From assembly GCA_033762195.1 (NCBI GenBank), contig JANRLV010000005.1, forward strand, positions 1-62,096: 62,096 nt of DNA. Direction: 5' to 3'. A model generated the notes under the pieces. That model was given only the letters and a program-made list of their open reading frames with translations. It was not told the DNA's origin and did no database searches. The position numbers and the translations under genes are program-made. The number at the start of each line of letters is the position of its first letter. The stretch's first letter is position 1. Origin of the DNA: SpSt-398 sp033762195. Its GTDB lineage: Bacteria; Bacteroidota; Bacteroidia; Chitinophagales; Chitinophagaceae. This document shows, in pieces, positions 34,401 to 41,850 of the stretch.

Positions 34401-35281
34401 GGGTCAAACAAAGGAAACTGTCGCAACTGAAAGGGAAAGGGAGCGAAATAGGTGATCAGCCGTAACAAAAGTAAAGAGGAAATAAAGAAGGAGATGCCGA
34501 CCCACAAACCTCTCCGGGCGATCAATCGTTCGGCCATCAGGTAGCAATAAAGCAGCAAAAAGAAAACTGCCGCAAGTCTTAGTCCGATCAGCCAGCCCGC
34601 ATTGGGTACAATGATGGATTTGGTCTTGGCTTCCAGGTAAAACAACGGATTCCCTGAGATCGAATTGACCGGAAACTCGGTAATACTTCCGGCAATTGAA
34701 ATTCGTTCATCCCCTTTTGGGCCTGTGACAAAATCCTGGGGGAGGTAATTATTCCGGACGAAATACTTGTACTGAACCGGGATCAGCCCATAGATCACGA
34801 GTGGCAGCCCGGCCTGGTTAAAACTACGTTTGATGCAAACATAATAGCCATTGTCCAACTGCCGGAAGAATCGTCCATCCGGAAGTGTATGAAAAGAAGC
34901 AGGTGGCACAACCGACTGCCGGTTCCAAAAGGTCATTTCCCCCGTAGACTCTGTTGGCATGATAAAAAGATAAACACCGTAGGGTTTATCGGTGAAATGA
35001 TGCATATCGGCCAACTGTGTATTGCCTGACAACAAACGGTTGAACCGGGCAGTATCGCCGAGGAGCACTTCAAAATCCCGCTCCTGTTTTTGTACAAACT
35101 CTTCTAATTTTTTTCTTTCCCGGTTGACCGAGGTTCTTTCAGAAATCGATCCGACAAAAAGATAGGAGAGGCCAAACAAAGCCAGGGCAAAAAGGGGCAG
35201 GTAGGGCCATTTGGATATAATATGGTCAACTTTGGTTCTCAAATCAGCGTGGCTGCTTTTTGATCTCGTCCCAGATCGCAT
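31496..35281 (-). CDS. Very large multi-span sensor histidine kinase, NtrY-like
   Basis: A 1261-residue inner-membrane kinase. The first ~900 residues hold roughly a dozen hydrophobic segments interleaved with extracytoplasmic stretches, then a last membrane helix pair, a HAMP-like region (RITSSFLLISERMQEINLG), the phosphoacceptor box VAHEIKNPLTPMKLS (His near 1050) and an ATPase domain with N-box FQNAIEAS, DNGEGVP and GTGLGLAMCK. The HEIKNPLTP box is like that of NtrY. No response regulator lies next to it. Its ATG overlaps the end of mazG by 38 bp; a TTG at 35242 is an alternative. The signal sensed is unknown. Confidence 0.9.
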   Translation of the reverse strand: MRSGTRSKSSHADLRTKVDHIISKWPYLPLFALALFGLSYLFVGSISERTSVNRERKKLEEFVQKQERDFEVLLGDTARFNRLLSGNTQLADMHHFTDKPYGVYLFIMPTESTGEMTFWNRQSVVPPASFHTLPDGRFFRQLDNGYYVCIKRSFNQAGLPLVIYGLIPVQYKYFVRNNYLPQDFVTGPKGDERISIAGSITEFPVNSISGNPLFYLEAKTKSIIVPNAGWLIGLRLAAVFFLLLYCYLMAERLIARRGLWVGISFFISSLLLLRLITYFAPFPFQLRQFPLFDPATYASTPVMKSLGDLLINSVLFWWISLFTWSKIGEKNLERKETLSVMDWVWGTLAIAGFVFFTFYTANVTRSLVADSQISFQVTDVFSLTIDSIVGFVILAAISLGYFYLSKLVFKYIYTVFDKLFFAVFGIIAFSGLLYLTISFGNPLTHFYLKTLIWMVGYAYLVYRKDLFFNRFHVSIAGVLFWIFVFSVSNAAVMMTENAKKEFEKRKALAQRISITTDPTTERTLSIALTYIDNEFLTRNFNRFFNETDNAYLRDSILKSSGYLNIFDTRLFVFDSQGRGLYNEENQPFNTLNTIFTVQAKPTNTPGFFYYDNSYDRFTYIIRREITSAEGQLEGYMFIVSNPKQYSSDALYPELFRDKSYEDISDYSGYPHAVYKQKNLISPFNKYPFPTSLSESEIPRTEFDERVNGDYDELWYRAGAEKVVVIARKQESIIEGITLFSWLFCVFLLLVSLLRLISLLIIAVYRRKELKQLFQLNIRTQVHSIVILISLISFLVIGIVTIRFFINRFERSNSDKLSRTMGIMVREMQKRLADHRMFDDVISIDDSISNSGIQELVKEVAEIHNVDVNVYDLRGNLSVTSQPLVYNEGFLSKKMDPVAFYHLSRLKQIPYVQRERLGTLSYSSIYAPVRNESGRVESYLNIPYFLSQRELNQEISNFLITIINLNAFIFLIAGAIALFITNRITSSFLLISERMQEINLGKTNEEIDWKRDDEIGGLVKEYNKMVKKLEESASALAKSEREGAWREMARQVAHEIKNPLTPMKLSIQYLQKAINNNTDNVKELSASVARTLIEQIDHLSKIAADFSQFANIGNLNIEYFDLHEVLAPLCDLYKTNTAVRFEWEPVHQKLLIRADRTQMNRLFTNLFQNAIEASASSELAHIQITEELGEGKVTVKVRDNGEGVPLEMQSKIFIPNFTTKSSGTGLGLAMCKTIVEQAGGEIGFETVPGEGTVFFVELPLLN

Positions 35282-36017
35282 CCATTTCTTGCAGGGACAT
35301 GGTGGAAAGGTCCTGGCCTTTTGAAAGGGCTATGGTTTCCATATCGGTAAACCGTTTAATGAACTTTTTATTGGTCTTTTCGAGCGCATTTTCTGCATCG
35401 ATCTGCAAAAACCGTGCATAATTGATCAGGGAGAAGATCAGGTCGCCAAATTCCTCTTCCATCTTTTCCTTTTGCCCGGAGGCTATTGCCTCTTTTAACT
35501 CTGTTTCCTCCTCTTCTACTTTCTCCCAGACCTGGTCACGGTTTTCCCATTCAAAACCCACCTGTTTCGCCTTTTCCTGCAATCGCATGGCTTTGACCGT
35601 GGCCGGGAGTGATTTGGGCACACCGCCAATTACGGATTTCTTGCCTTCTTTCAACTTGAGTTTCTCCCAGTTCTTTTTTACTTCATCGGCATCTTCCACT
35701 TTCACATCCCCGTAGATGTGCGGGTGGCGGGCGATCAGTTTTTCCGATATCCCGTCAAGCACATCCCCCAATTCAAACTTCCCTTGTTCGGAACCTATTT
35801 TGGCATAAAAAACAAGGTGGAGGAACATATCCCCCAATTCCTCGCGTATGCCTTTCCAATCCTCCTCGGTGATCGCATCAGCGAGTTCAAAAGTTTCCTC
35901 AATGGTCATTTGCCGCAGCGACTGAATGGTCTGCTTACGGTCCCAGGGGCATTTCTCCCGCAGGTCATCCATGATGGATACCAGCCGGAGAAACTTTTCG
36001 CCCAAAATATTGCTCAT
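35244..36017 (-). CDS. mazG: Nucleoside triphosphate pyrophosphohydrolase MazG
   Basis: Hydrolyses (d)NTPs to monophosphates and pyrophosphate, thought to clear abnormal nucleotides. At 257 residues it has the two tandem MazG domains. The first has CPWDRKQT, the metal-binding EE..E set E40, E41, E44 and E60/D63 in EELGDMFLHLVF. The second has KVEEEETELKEAI and EEFGDLIFSLINYAR. It is followed by the giant histidine kinase with overlapping ends and preceded 9 bp upstream by the DUF3667 gene. Confidence 0.96.
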   Translation of the reverse strand: MSNILGEKFLRLVSIMDDLREKCPWDRKQTIQSLRQMTIEETFELADAITEEDWKGIREELGDMFLHLVFYAKIGSEQGKFELGDVLDGISEKLIARHPHIYGDVKVEDADEVKKNWEKLKLKEGKKSVIGGVPKSLPATVKAMRLQEKAKQVGFEWENRDQVWEKVEEEETELKEAIASGQKEKMEEEFGDLIFSLINYARFLQIDAENALEKTNKKFIKRFTDMETIALSKGQDLSTMSLQEMDAIWDEIKKQPR

Positions 36018-36026
36018 CCGTATGAA

Positions 36027-37103
36027 TTATATGGTGAAAATACTCAGGAAGAAGAACAAGGCCATCAAAATAATGTTAATCACAAGTGCGGAAAGGTTCA
36101 ATAACAGGTATTTCAGTATGGTTTTTCCTCTTCGCTGGTGGTAAAAATTACGCATCCCTTTATACAGGTAGAAGAACCAGAGTAATACCAGCAGAATGGC
36201 CCCGATACTGAATATCCCCCAACCTGTTATATCCTCCAACTTGGAAAAGCCCATGATGAAAAGGAGGTTGATAAAACTGAAAATATAGTGGTGCACCGAA
36301 AATATGGCGTGGTCGGCATAGTAATATTCTTTATGCCGGAAATAAAGCAGTTTTAGTACAAAGGCAAATAAGGGAAGGGAGACAAACAGGAGATAAGGCA
36401 GTTTGTGCAATACGGCGTCGGCCACATCCTTCAATGCCTGTTTGGGGCGATACCTGTATCGGGAATTGATCTCGATCTCCTTTTTTTGGATCTGTTGGCT
36501 GAACCAACCATCCCGTTCCCCGGGAGGTAGTTTTTTTTGTGCCGAATCATATTCCTCCAGCGATTTATAGTTATTTCCCGTTACGGACAGCGCGCGAAAA
36601 TCTTCACTTAGCTCCAGAAAATCCATGGACCGGACCGGTTTGCTGGTATCCTTGAGCAGGTTGGCCTGCTTCAGCAAAAACTCGTCATTGGGGGTTTTGC
36701 TCAATTTTTCTTCTACGGTCTTCAGGATCGAATCCCGGTCGTCCTGGGTAAGGACAACCGTATCATCCCATTTGATCGCCGAGTCTGATTTGAAAAAAGT
36801 AAAGAAAACAATAAAGAAGAAGGCAGAAGTAAACACATACATTCTTACCGGGTTCAGAAAACTGGCCCTTTTCCCCATCATAAAACGCGAAGAAAGATAC
36901 CCTGGTTTAAAGAGCAGGTACCGGAGGGTATCAAAGAATTTCGAATCAAAATGGGTGATATCGTAAAAAAAATGGATTACGAGGCTCCAAAAACTTTCCT
37001 TGGGAACAGTATTTTCCTGGCCGCAGATATGGCAATAGCGACCTTGAACAGTGGTTCCGCAATTCAGGCAGTTTTTTTCGGTTCTTTCCGGAGCGTGAGA
37101 CAT
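36027..37103 (-). CDS. DUF3667 domain membrane protein with N-terminal zinc ribbon
   Basis: A 358-residue protein. It begins with a four-cysteine zinc ribbon, CLNCGTTVQGRYCHICGQ, followed by the DUF3667 core (FFYDITHFDSKFFDTLRYLLFKPGYLSSRFM and KRASFLNPVRMYVFTSAFFF) and about five membrane segments with a charged soluble loop in the middle. Function is not known; the family is mainly Bacteroidota. It is divergent from the gene at 37215 across a gap that contains a 33 bp palindrome, and its stop is 9 bp before mazG. Confidence 0.88.
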   Translation of the reverse strand: MSHAPERTEKNCLNCGTTVQGRYCHICGQENTVPKESFWSLVIHFFYDITHFDSKFFDTLRYLLFKPGYLSSRFMMGKRASFLNPVRMYVFTSAFFFIVFFTFFKSDSAIKWDDTVVLTQDDRDSILKTVEEKLSKTPNDEFLLKQANLLKDTSKPVRSMDFLELSEDFRALSVTGNNYKSLEEYDSAQKKLPPGERDGWFSQQIQKKEIEINSRYRYRPKQALKDVADAVLHKLPYLLFVSLPLFAFVLKLLYFRHKEYYYADHAIFSVHHYIFSFINLLFIMGFSKLEDITGWGIFSIGAILLVLLWFFYLYKGMRNFYHQRRGKTILKYLLLNLSALVINIILMALFFFLSIFTI

Positions 37104-37144
37104 ATCGGCCTTTTTGCTAAAAATAAGGAGAATTGCAGGAAATT

Positions 37145-37192
37145 AGCTAAAAGCTAACAGCTAATAGCTGTTAGCTTTTAACCATTAGCTTT
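37145..37192. repeat. 7-periodic palindrome array, type gctaaaa
   Basis: Heptamers gctaaaa, gctaaca, gctaata, gctgtta, gctttta, accatta, gctttca follow one another. Bases 37148-37163 and 37165-37180 are perfectly complementary (16 bp) around a single central A, giving a 33-base palindrome. It lies in the 111 bp divergent gap between the DUF3667 gene and the YD-repeat-like gene, a place where it could affect both promoters. Confidence 0.85.
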
Positions 37193-37214
37193 CAGGTTTT
37201 AGTACATTTGTCCC

Positions 37215-38063
37215 ATGATCCACACTCCCGTAAAAGCCCTTGGCCTCGCCCTACTGATTTTTCTTCCCCAGGCGATCCTTGCGCAGCATTATTACCACGA
37301 TATCATGGGTACCCGTGAAACCAACACCCAGATGGAACGACTGATCCGGGCGGGGGTTACCAGTGTTTCTGCCACCGGCTTTAATCAGGATAACCGGCCT
37401 GAACCTGGCTTTTCAGAGACCCAGATTATTCGTACGGTTGCTCCTCAATGGACGATCACCAGAAGCCAGGATGAAAACCGGAGTTGGGAATCCCTTGAAT
37501 TCAATGCCCAAAACCAATTGATCCGATCCGTAGACTCTACAGCCACCACCATCAATCGAACCTACTTCCGTTATGATGCCGACGGGCGGGTTATGCTCCT
37601 GGAAAATTCAGCTTCGGATACAGCGATGGGAATTACAGAAATGGAACAACATCATTGGTACTATGATGCTGCGGGACTTCCTGAAAAGATGATCAGGGTA
37701 GTAAATGGAAGGGATACCACAGAGTTTCGTTTTGTAAAAGATGAAAACGGGAATGTAGCGGAAGAGACAACGTACAAACGCGGGAACCCCACTGAAACGA
37801 TTTATTATTACTATAACGAGAATGGTCAATTGACCGATATTGTCCGCTACAATACCCGTGCGAAGCGGCTCCTCCCCGACTTTATGTTTGAATATGATGA
37901 GACGGGACGTGTTATTCAGAAGATCACGGTGATGCCCAATCCTAAAATAGGGTATCTTATTTGGAGGTATCAGTATAATGAAAAGGGCCTGAAGGTCCGC
38001 GAAGCAAATTTCACCCGCGAGAAAAAATTGATCGGACGAATTGATTACAGTTACGTTGACTAG
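37215..38063 (+). CDS. Secreted YD/RHS-repeat-like protein, function unknown
   Basis: A 282-residue protein with a signal peptide (cleavage near ILAQHYY). From about residue 120 it has six units of a Y-x-Y-D/N-x-x-G-x-h pattern: FRYDADGRVM, WYYDAAGLPE, FVKDENGNVA, YYYNENGQLT, FEYDETGRVI and YQYNEKGLKV. This resembles RHS/YD repeats that build beta wraps, but with only six copies and no toxin domain. Probably periplasmic or at the cell surface. A TACATTTG box is only 4 bp before the ATG, too close for a normal leader. Function cannot be assigned. Confidence 0.8.
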   Translation: MIHTPVKALGLALLIFLPQAILAQHYYHDIMGTRETNTQMERLIRAGVTSVSATGFNQDNRPEPGFSETQIIRTVAPQWTITRSQDENRSWESLEFNAQNQLIRSVDSTATTINRTYFRYDADGRVMLLENSASDTAMGITEMEQHHWYYDAAGLPEKMIRVVNGRDTTEFRFVKDENGNVAEETTYKRGNPTETIYYYYNENGQLTDIVRYNTRAKRLLPDFMFEYDETGRVIQKITVMPNPKIGYLIWRYQYNEKGLKVREANFTREKKLIGRIDYSYVD

Positions 38064-38111
38064 GTCTTAATCAAAGAATTCAAATAGCCGCAACGCCTGC
38101 CTCCTATTTGT

Positions 38112-38141
38112 AAAAAAACCAGCCATAAAATGACTGGTTTT
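38112..38141 (-). terminator. Terminator of tRNA-Leu(TAA)
   Basis: In the transcribed (minus) sense an 11 bp stem AAAACCAGTCA / TGGCTGGTTTT (one G-U pair) is followed by TTTTTT-rich sequence, directly after the tRNA-Leu 3' end. Confidence 0.8.
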
Positions 38142-38142
38142 G

Positions 38143-38228
38143 TGCCCTGGGCCGGAGTTGAACCGGCACGGGCCTTGCGGCCCACAGGATTTTAAGTCCG
38201 GCGTGTCTACCAATTTCACCACCAGGGC
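38143..38228 (-). tRNA. tRNA-Leu (anticodon TAA)
   Basis: An 86 nt class II tRNA. Acceptor stem GCCCTGG/CCAGGGC, D-arm with GGTAGACACGCC, anticodon loop CTTAAAA with TAA, a long variable arm GTGGGCCGCAAGGCCC, and T-loop GGTTCAACTCC. CCA is not encoded. Confidence 0.97.
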
Positions 38229-38249
38229 GTTGTTTCTTTTCCTAAATTA

Positions 38250-38279
38250 AAAATCCCCCCGTTTAGACAGGAGGATTTT
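38250..38279 (-). terminator. Hairpin terminator between tRNA-Gly and tRNA-Leu
   Basis: AAAATCCTCC and GGGGGGATTTTT in the minus sense form a stem with one G-U pair around a short loop and end in T-rich DNA. It implies that the two tRNA genes are separate transcripts even though they are 52 bp apart. Confidence 0.7.
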
Positions 38280-38280
38280 G

Positions 38281-38353
<73 letters not shown>

Positions 38354-38458
38354 TGATAAAGAACTATTCTCTGACCACCTTCGCTAAAGCTACGGCGACC
38401 GAAGAGGGTTGCAAAAATAAGGAAATCAATCGTTCCTGAAAAAAAATTAGCCTAAAAA

Positions 38459-38677
38459 TTACTTGTATTTCGGAGTATAAAGCGAACTCTCCTGTACCGG
38501 AGCTTTGGTCTTTTCAAAACGCTTGTTGTACAACATATAACAACCACCTAAGATAAAGGCCACCAGACAGGCTACCTGAAGATAGAACAGGAAAGAGGAC
38601 GAAGACACCCAGTTATGCGTGAAATCGCGGTCCTGTACTTTCTGGAGTTCCTCGTGATATTCGGCGTGTTGGCTCAT
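38459..38677 (-). CDS. Small single-span membrane protein, 72 residues, unknown
   Basis: A hydrophilic N-terminus (SQHAEYHEELQKVQDRDFTHNW) is followed by one hydrophobic helix at about 27-50 (SFLFYLQVACLVAFILGGCYML) and a basic C-terminal tail. No family recognised. It lies in the same direction as the glycosyltransferase at 38718, 40 bp downstream of it, and its codon use and clear start after an AT-rich gap suggest a real gene. Confidence 0.6.
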   Translation of the reverse strand: MSQHAEYHEELQKVQDRDFTHNWVSSSSFLFYLQVACLVAFILGGCYMLYNKRFEKTKAPVQESSLYTPKYK

Positions 38678-38717
38678 ATGCTCAATTTGTGATGCAAAAA
38701 TAATGGTTCAAAATCAA

Positions 38718-39776
38718 TTACAAACCCCGGGGCTTTACAATTTCCCGGAAAATCCGCTTTTTCCGGACAAAATACTGCCATACCAGGTTGCCAGGATAGA
38801 CCCCCTCGGGTACCCCCCCTTTTTGCTGTGGAAAAACACTGGCTCCCTGCTGGAGAATGACCCACTTAACAAAGGCCAAATGTGCCCGTATGATCGCCTT
38901 GAAATACCCCCCCTGCCCGGCTAGTAAACCCTTCCAGGCAGAAACGCCATCCAGGGCCATCCGGAAAGGCAGTTTCCACCATTTTACGGTCCAGGGCCAG
39001 TTCTTATATAACATGATCAGGTTATTCCTGAAATTCAAAAAGGTCTTGAGGGTATTGCCATGGGGAAGGGTTCCGCCGCCTACATGATAAACCACCGATT
39101 CGGGACAGGAATAGATCCGATACCCTGCCAGGTGCATACGCCAGCATAGGTCGATCTCCTCCTGATGGGCAAAAAAGAACTCATCAAACCCTTTCATTTC
39201 ATGGTATACTGAAGCCCTGACAAACATGGCTGCCCCACTGGCCCAAAAGATGGGAGCTGCCTGATCATATTGTCCCTGGTCTTCTTCCAGCGTGTCAAAC
39301 ACCCGGCCCCGGGCAAAAGGGTATCCATATCCATCAATCCAGCCACCTGCCGCGCCGGCATATTCAAATAGCTTCTTATCATGGTAGGCTTTGAGCTTAG
39401 GCTGACAGGCAGCGATACCGGGATCTGATTCCAGTAACCGAATGACCGGCTGAATCCACCCCGGACTTACTTCCACATCCGAATTCAGCAGCACATAATA
39501 ATCTGCTTCCACCAGGGCAAGGGCATCGTTGTATCCTTTGGCGAACCCACCATTTTTCTTAAAGCGAATGAGTCGGAGAGCCGGGAATTGTTGATCCAGA
39601 AAAGCAATCGAATCATCTGTGGATGCATTATCCGCGATCACTACCTCGGCGATCCCTTCTGCGGAGCTTACGACAGCGGGAAGAAACTGCTCCATGAATT
39701 TCCTCCCATTGAAATTCAGGATGACGATCGCGACCTTGGGTTGTAATGGATTCAACGGGTAAAATAATTTGATCAA
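38718..39776 (-). CDS. GT2 family glycosyltransferase (rhamnosyltransferase-like)
   Basis: A 352-residue inverting GT-A transferase acting on surface polysaccharide or lipid-linked glycans. Motifs: VAIVILNFNGRKF at 15-27, VIADNASTDDS, LIRFKKNGGFAKGYNDAL, the DxD-like LLNSDVEVSPGW, and the acceptor-site EIDLCWRMHLAGYRI with YHVGGGTLP. A C-terminal helical part follows (NLIMLYKNWPW). No ATG precedes the first motif: the start must be TTG at 39776 or 39755. It is divergent from the histidine kinase at 39805 with only 28 bp between starts. Confidence 0.88.
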   Translation of the reverse strand: MIKLFYPLNPLQPKVAIVILNFNGRKFMEQFLPAVVSSAEGIAEVVIADNASTDDSIAFLDQQFPALRLIRFKKNGGFAKGYNDALALVEADYYVLLNSDVEVSPGWIQPVIRLLESDPGIAACQPKLKAYHDKKLFEYAGAAGGWIDGYGYPFARGRVFDTLEEDQGQYDQAAPIFWASGAAMFVRASVYHEMKGFDEFFFAHQEEIDLCWRMHLAGYRIYSCPESVVYHVGGGTLPHGNTLKTFLNFRNNLIMLYKNWPWTVKWWKLPFRMALDGVSAWKGLLAGQGGYFKAIIRAHLAFVKWVILQQGASVFPQQKGGVPEGVYPGNLVWQYFVRKKRIFREIVKPRGL

Positions 39777-39804
39777 AAATAACTATCCTTCCTAAATTCG
39801 AAAT

Positions 39805-40968
39805 ATGTTTCAGTCATTTTGGAATTGGAGGACCCTGCTGGCTTTGGTAGCCATGATCATCGTAACGGGGACCATTTTTTATTCCAAATACCTGAGTGAA
39901 AAGATCGATCGTGAGGAAAAAGTCAAAGTGACCGCCTTCGCGGAATCACTTAAAATAAAAGCCTTGTCCAACGATGAAAATGTGATCCGGTTTACCAACC
40001 AAATTGCGGTGGATAATACGGAGATCCCGATCATCGAAACAGATGAAAAGGACAACCCCTCCGGAATATATACCAATCTTGACTCCCTGAAAGTAGCCAA
40101 TGATACCCAGTATCTGCGAAAAAAGGTGGCGGAGTTCAAGTCCATTCACGATCCTGTACGGGTGGAAATCACCAATGAGCCGGTTACGTACAATAAATAT
40201 TATTACGGAAACACGCGTTTGCAGCAGGAAGTTCGGTATTACCCCTTGGTACAGCTCCTGATCGTAGCCTTATTCATTCTGGTGACCATTCTTGCCTTAC
40301 GCAGTAGTTACCGGTCATCGCAGAACCAGGTTTGGGCCGGCATGGCCAAGGAAACAGCCCACCAACTGGGTACGCCGGTATCCTCCCTGGAGGGTTGGGT
40401 GGAGATGATGAAACAGGACCCGAACAACGAGAAGATCGTTTCCGAATTGGAAAAAGATGTAAACCGCCTTCGCCTTGTTTCTGACCGTTTTGGCAAGATC
40501 GGCAGCATCCCCCACCTGGAAGAAAGGGATATCATTGCGCAGGTTCAGGAAATGATGGAATACATGAAAAAAAGGGCAGCCGGAAAGGTCCAATTTTCGC
40601 TCGATACCCATGGCGAAACCAGCCTCATAGCCCCCATCTCAGGCCCGCTGTTCGATTGGGTAATCGAAAACCTGCTTAAAAATGCCCTGGATGCTTTGGA
40701 AGGAAAAGGCGCCATTCATGTAGATATACATAAACACCATCAGGATATCCAGATCGATGTTAGCGATACAGGCAAAGGGATCAGCAAACAGAATGTCGCC
40801 CGCATCTTCAAACCCGGCTTCACCACCAAGAAACGCGGTTGGGGACTGGGGCTCAGTCTGTCCAAACGGATCATGGAACAATACCATAAGGGTGAGATCT
40901 TTGTAAAAAGCTCCGAACCCGGAAAAGGAACTACGTTCAGAATTGTTTTGAAAGCCGCAAATCCTTAA
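39805..40968 (+). CDS. Sensor histidine kinase with HQLGTP phosphoacceptor box
   Basis: A 387-residue two-helix sensor kinase. The first membrane span (11-30) is followed by a ~120-residue extracytoplasmic region and a second span (LLIVALFILVTILALRSSYR). The phosphoacceptor segment is AKETAHQLGTPVSSLEGW with His186: the residue after His is Gln instead of the usual acidic residue. The ATPase domain has NLLKNALDA, DTGKGI and RGWGLGLSLSKRIM. The box type recurs in a Bacteroidota kinase subfamily. No response regulator is adjacent. The gene end overlaps the promoter of tRNA-Leu(GAG). Confidence 0.9.
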   Translation: MFQSFWNWRTLLALVAMIIVTGTIFYSKYLSEKIDREEKVKVTAFAESLKIKALSNDENVIRFTNQIAVDNTEIPIIETDEKDNPSGIYTNLDSLKVANDTQYLRKKVAEFKSIHDPVRVEITNEPVTYNKYYYGNTRLQQEVRYYPLVQLLIVALFILVTILALRSSYRSSQNQVWAGMAKETAHQLGTPVSSLEGWVEMMKQDPNNEKIVSELEKDVNRLRLVSDRFGKIGSIPHLEERDIIAQVQEMMEYMKKRAAGKVQFSLDTHGETSLIAPISGPLFDWVIENLLKNALDALEGKGAIHVDIHKHHQDIQIDVSDTGKGISKQNVARIFKPGFTTKKRGWGLGLSLSKRIMEQYHKGEIFVKSSEPGKGTTFRIVLKAANP

Positions 40969-40973
40969 TTTTG
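40943..40973 (+). promoter_or_regulatory. Promoter of tRNA-Leu(GAG)
   Basis: TTG at 40943-40945, a 20 bp spacer and TAATTTTG at 40966-40973, an exact TAnnTTTG. It overlaps the last codons of the histidine kinase gene. The mature tRNA begins 31 bp downstream. Confidence 0.65.
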
Positions 40974-41004
40974 CCGTCCCTTAACCTGAAAGGGTTGAAT
41001 TGGG

Positions 41005-41088
41005 GCCCGGGTGGCGAAATTGGTAGACGCACCACCTTGAGGTGGTGGCGCTGGAAACGGCGTGCTGGTTCGAATCCAGTCTCGGGCA
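41005..41088 (+). tRNA. tRNA-Leu (anticodon GAG)
   Basis: An 84 nt class II tRNA. Acceptor stem GCCCGGG/CTCGGGC (one G-U), D-arm GGCGAAATTGGTAGACGC, anticodon loop CTTGAGG with GAG, variable arm TGGCGCTGGAAACGGCGT, and T-loop GGTTCGAATCC. CCA is not encoded. Confidence 0.97.
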
Positions 41089-41090
41089 CA

Positions 41091-41122
41091 AAAAAAGACC
41101 GCTATTCATAGCGGTCTTTTTA
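41091..41122 (+). terminator. Terminator of tRNA-Leu(GAG), possibly bidirectional
   Basis: GACCGCTA TTCA TAGCGGTC, flanked by A-run before and TTTTTA after, starting 3 bp behind the tRNA. The A/T flanks extend the stem, so it could also stop the convergent gene ending at 41138. Confidence 0.85.
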
Positions 41123-41137
41123 TTTAAGAAGATATCC

Positions 41138-41770
41138 TTAGAACAGAAACTTAAATCCAAATGCCAAAGGAGTAGTCAAAGTTGGCTTACTTCCTGCAAG
41201 GGCAGTATTATAGAATCCTTCCACATTGGCCACATGTGCCAGGGAAATATCGGTCACGGTTGTTTTATTTCCGGTTTTAGGCGTTAACGTGGTAACAGAA
41301 AAGTTGATCAGGTTGTAGGAAAACTCAACAGTGAAGTGTTTGCCAAGCACCATATCCAATCCACCGGAAGCAGCCAATCCAAACTGGCTTACTTTCAGTT
41401 CACTTTCTTTTTCTTTTCCGGAAATTATGGGAGCAGCCATTTGTCCAAAGAAATATAAACCTCCGGCAGCATTCCAATACTTACGTACGAGAGGTTGTAC
41501 TACCAACAAACCAGAATTGGCGTTGACCGTGCTACCATTCTCTGCCTTCACACTTACATAACCAACAGCACCACCAACAGCTACAGTCGGTTTAACAAAA
41601 GTTCCCACAATGGGAAGAATCGTAAAATTGGTATTCTTAACATCACCGGTTTTGGATTGCTGAAATCCCACCTGGGAGGTCACAAACCAAATTCCTTGCA
41701 ATCCCTTTTCCTGAGCACTCATAGAAAGACAAAACGAAGCTAACAGTGTTGTAACAATAATTTTTTTCAT
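41138..41770 (-). CDS. Outer-membrane beta-barrel protein (porin-like)
   Basis: A 210-residue exported protein. The signal peptide is MKKIIVTTLLASFCLSMSAQ. The mature part alternates short polar and aromatic strands (GIWFVTSQVGFQQS, VAVGGAVGYVSVKAE, KYWNAAGGLYFFGQMAAPII, HFTVEFSYNLINFSVTTL) and ends with an outer-membrane insertion-type terminal FGFKFLF. It resembles small eight-stranded OmpA/OmpW-like barrels of Bacteroidota. The ATG at 41770 was chosen because it gives a proper signal sequence; a frame opening 13 codons upstream does not. Function unknown. Confidence 0.82.
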   Translation of the reverse strand: MKKIIVTTLLASFCLSMSAQEKGLQGIWFVTSQVGFQQSKTGDVKNTNFTILPIVGTFVKPTVAVGGAVGYVSVKAENGSTVNANSGLLVVQPLVRKYWNAAGGLYFFGQMAAPIISGKEKESELKVSQFGLAASGGLDMVLGKHFTVEFSYNLINFSVTTLTPKTGNKTTVTDISLAHVANVEGFYNTALAGSKPTLTTPLAFGFKFLF

Positions 41771-41850
41771 GTTGTTATGATTTGGCGCAAAGAAAATTTC
41801 CAACATCATAACTTCATGATGAATTCAATCAACACGCATATTGATATAGC

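Noticed and set aside
37203..37210. TACATTTG as the promoter of the YD-repeat-like gene
   Set aside because: It matches TAnnTTTG but ends only 4 bp before the ATG, so it would imply a leaderless message; not strong enough to list.
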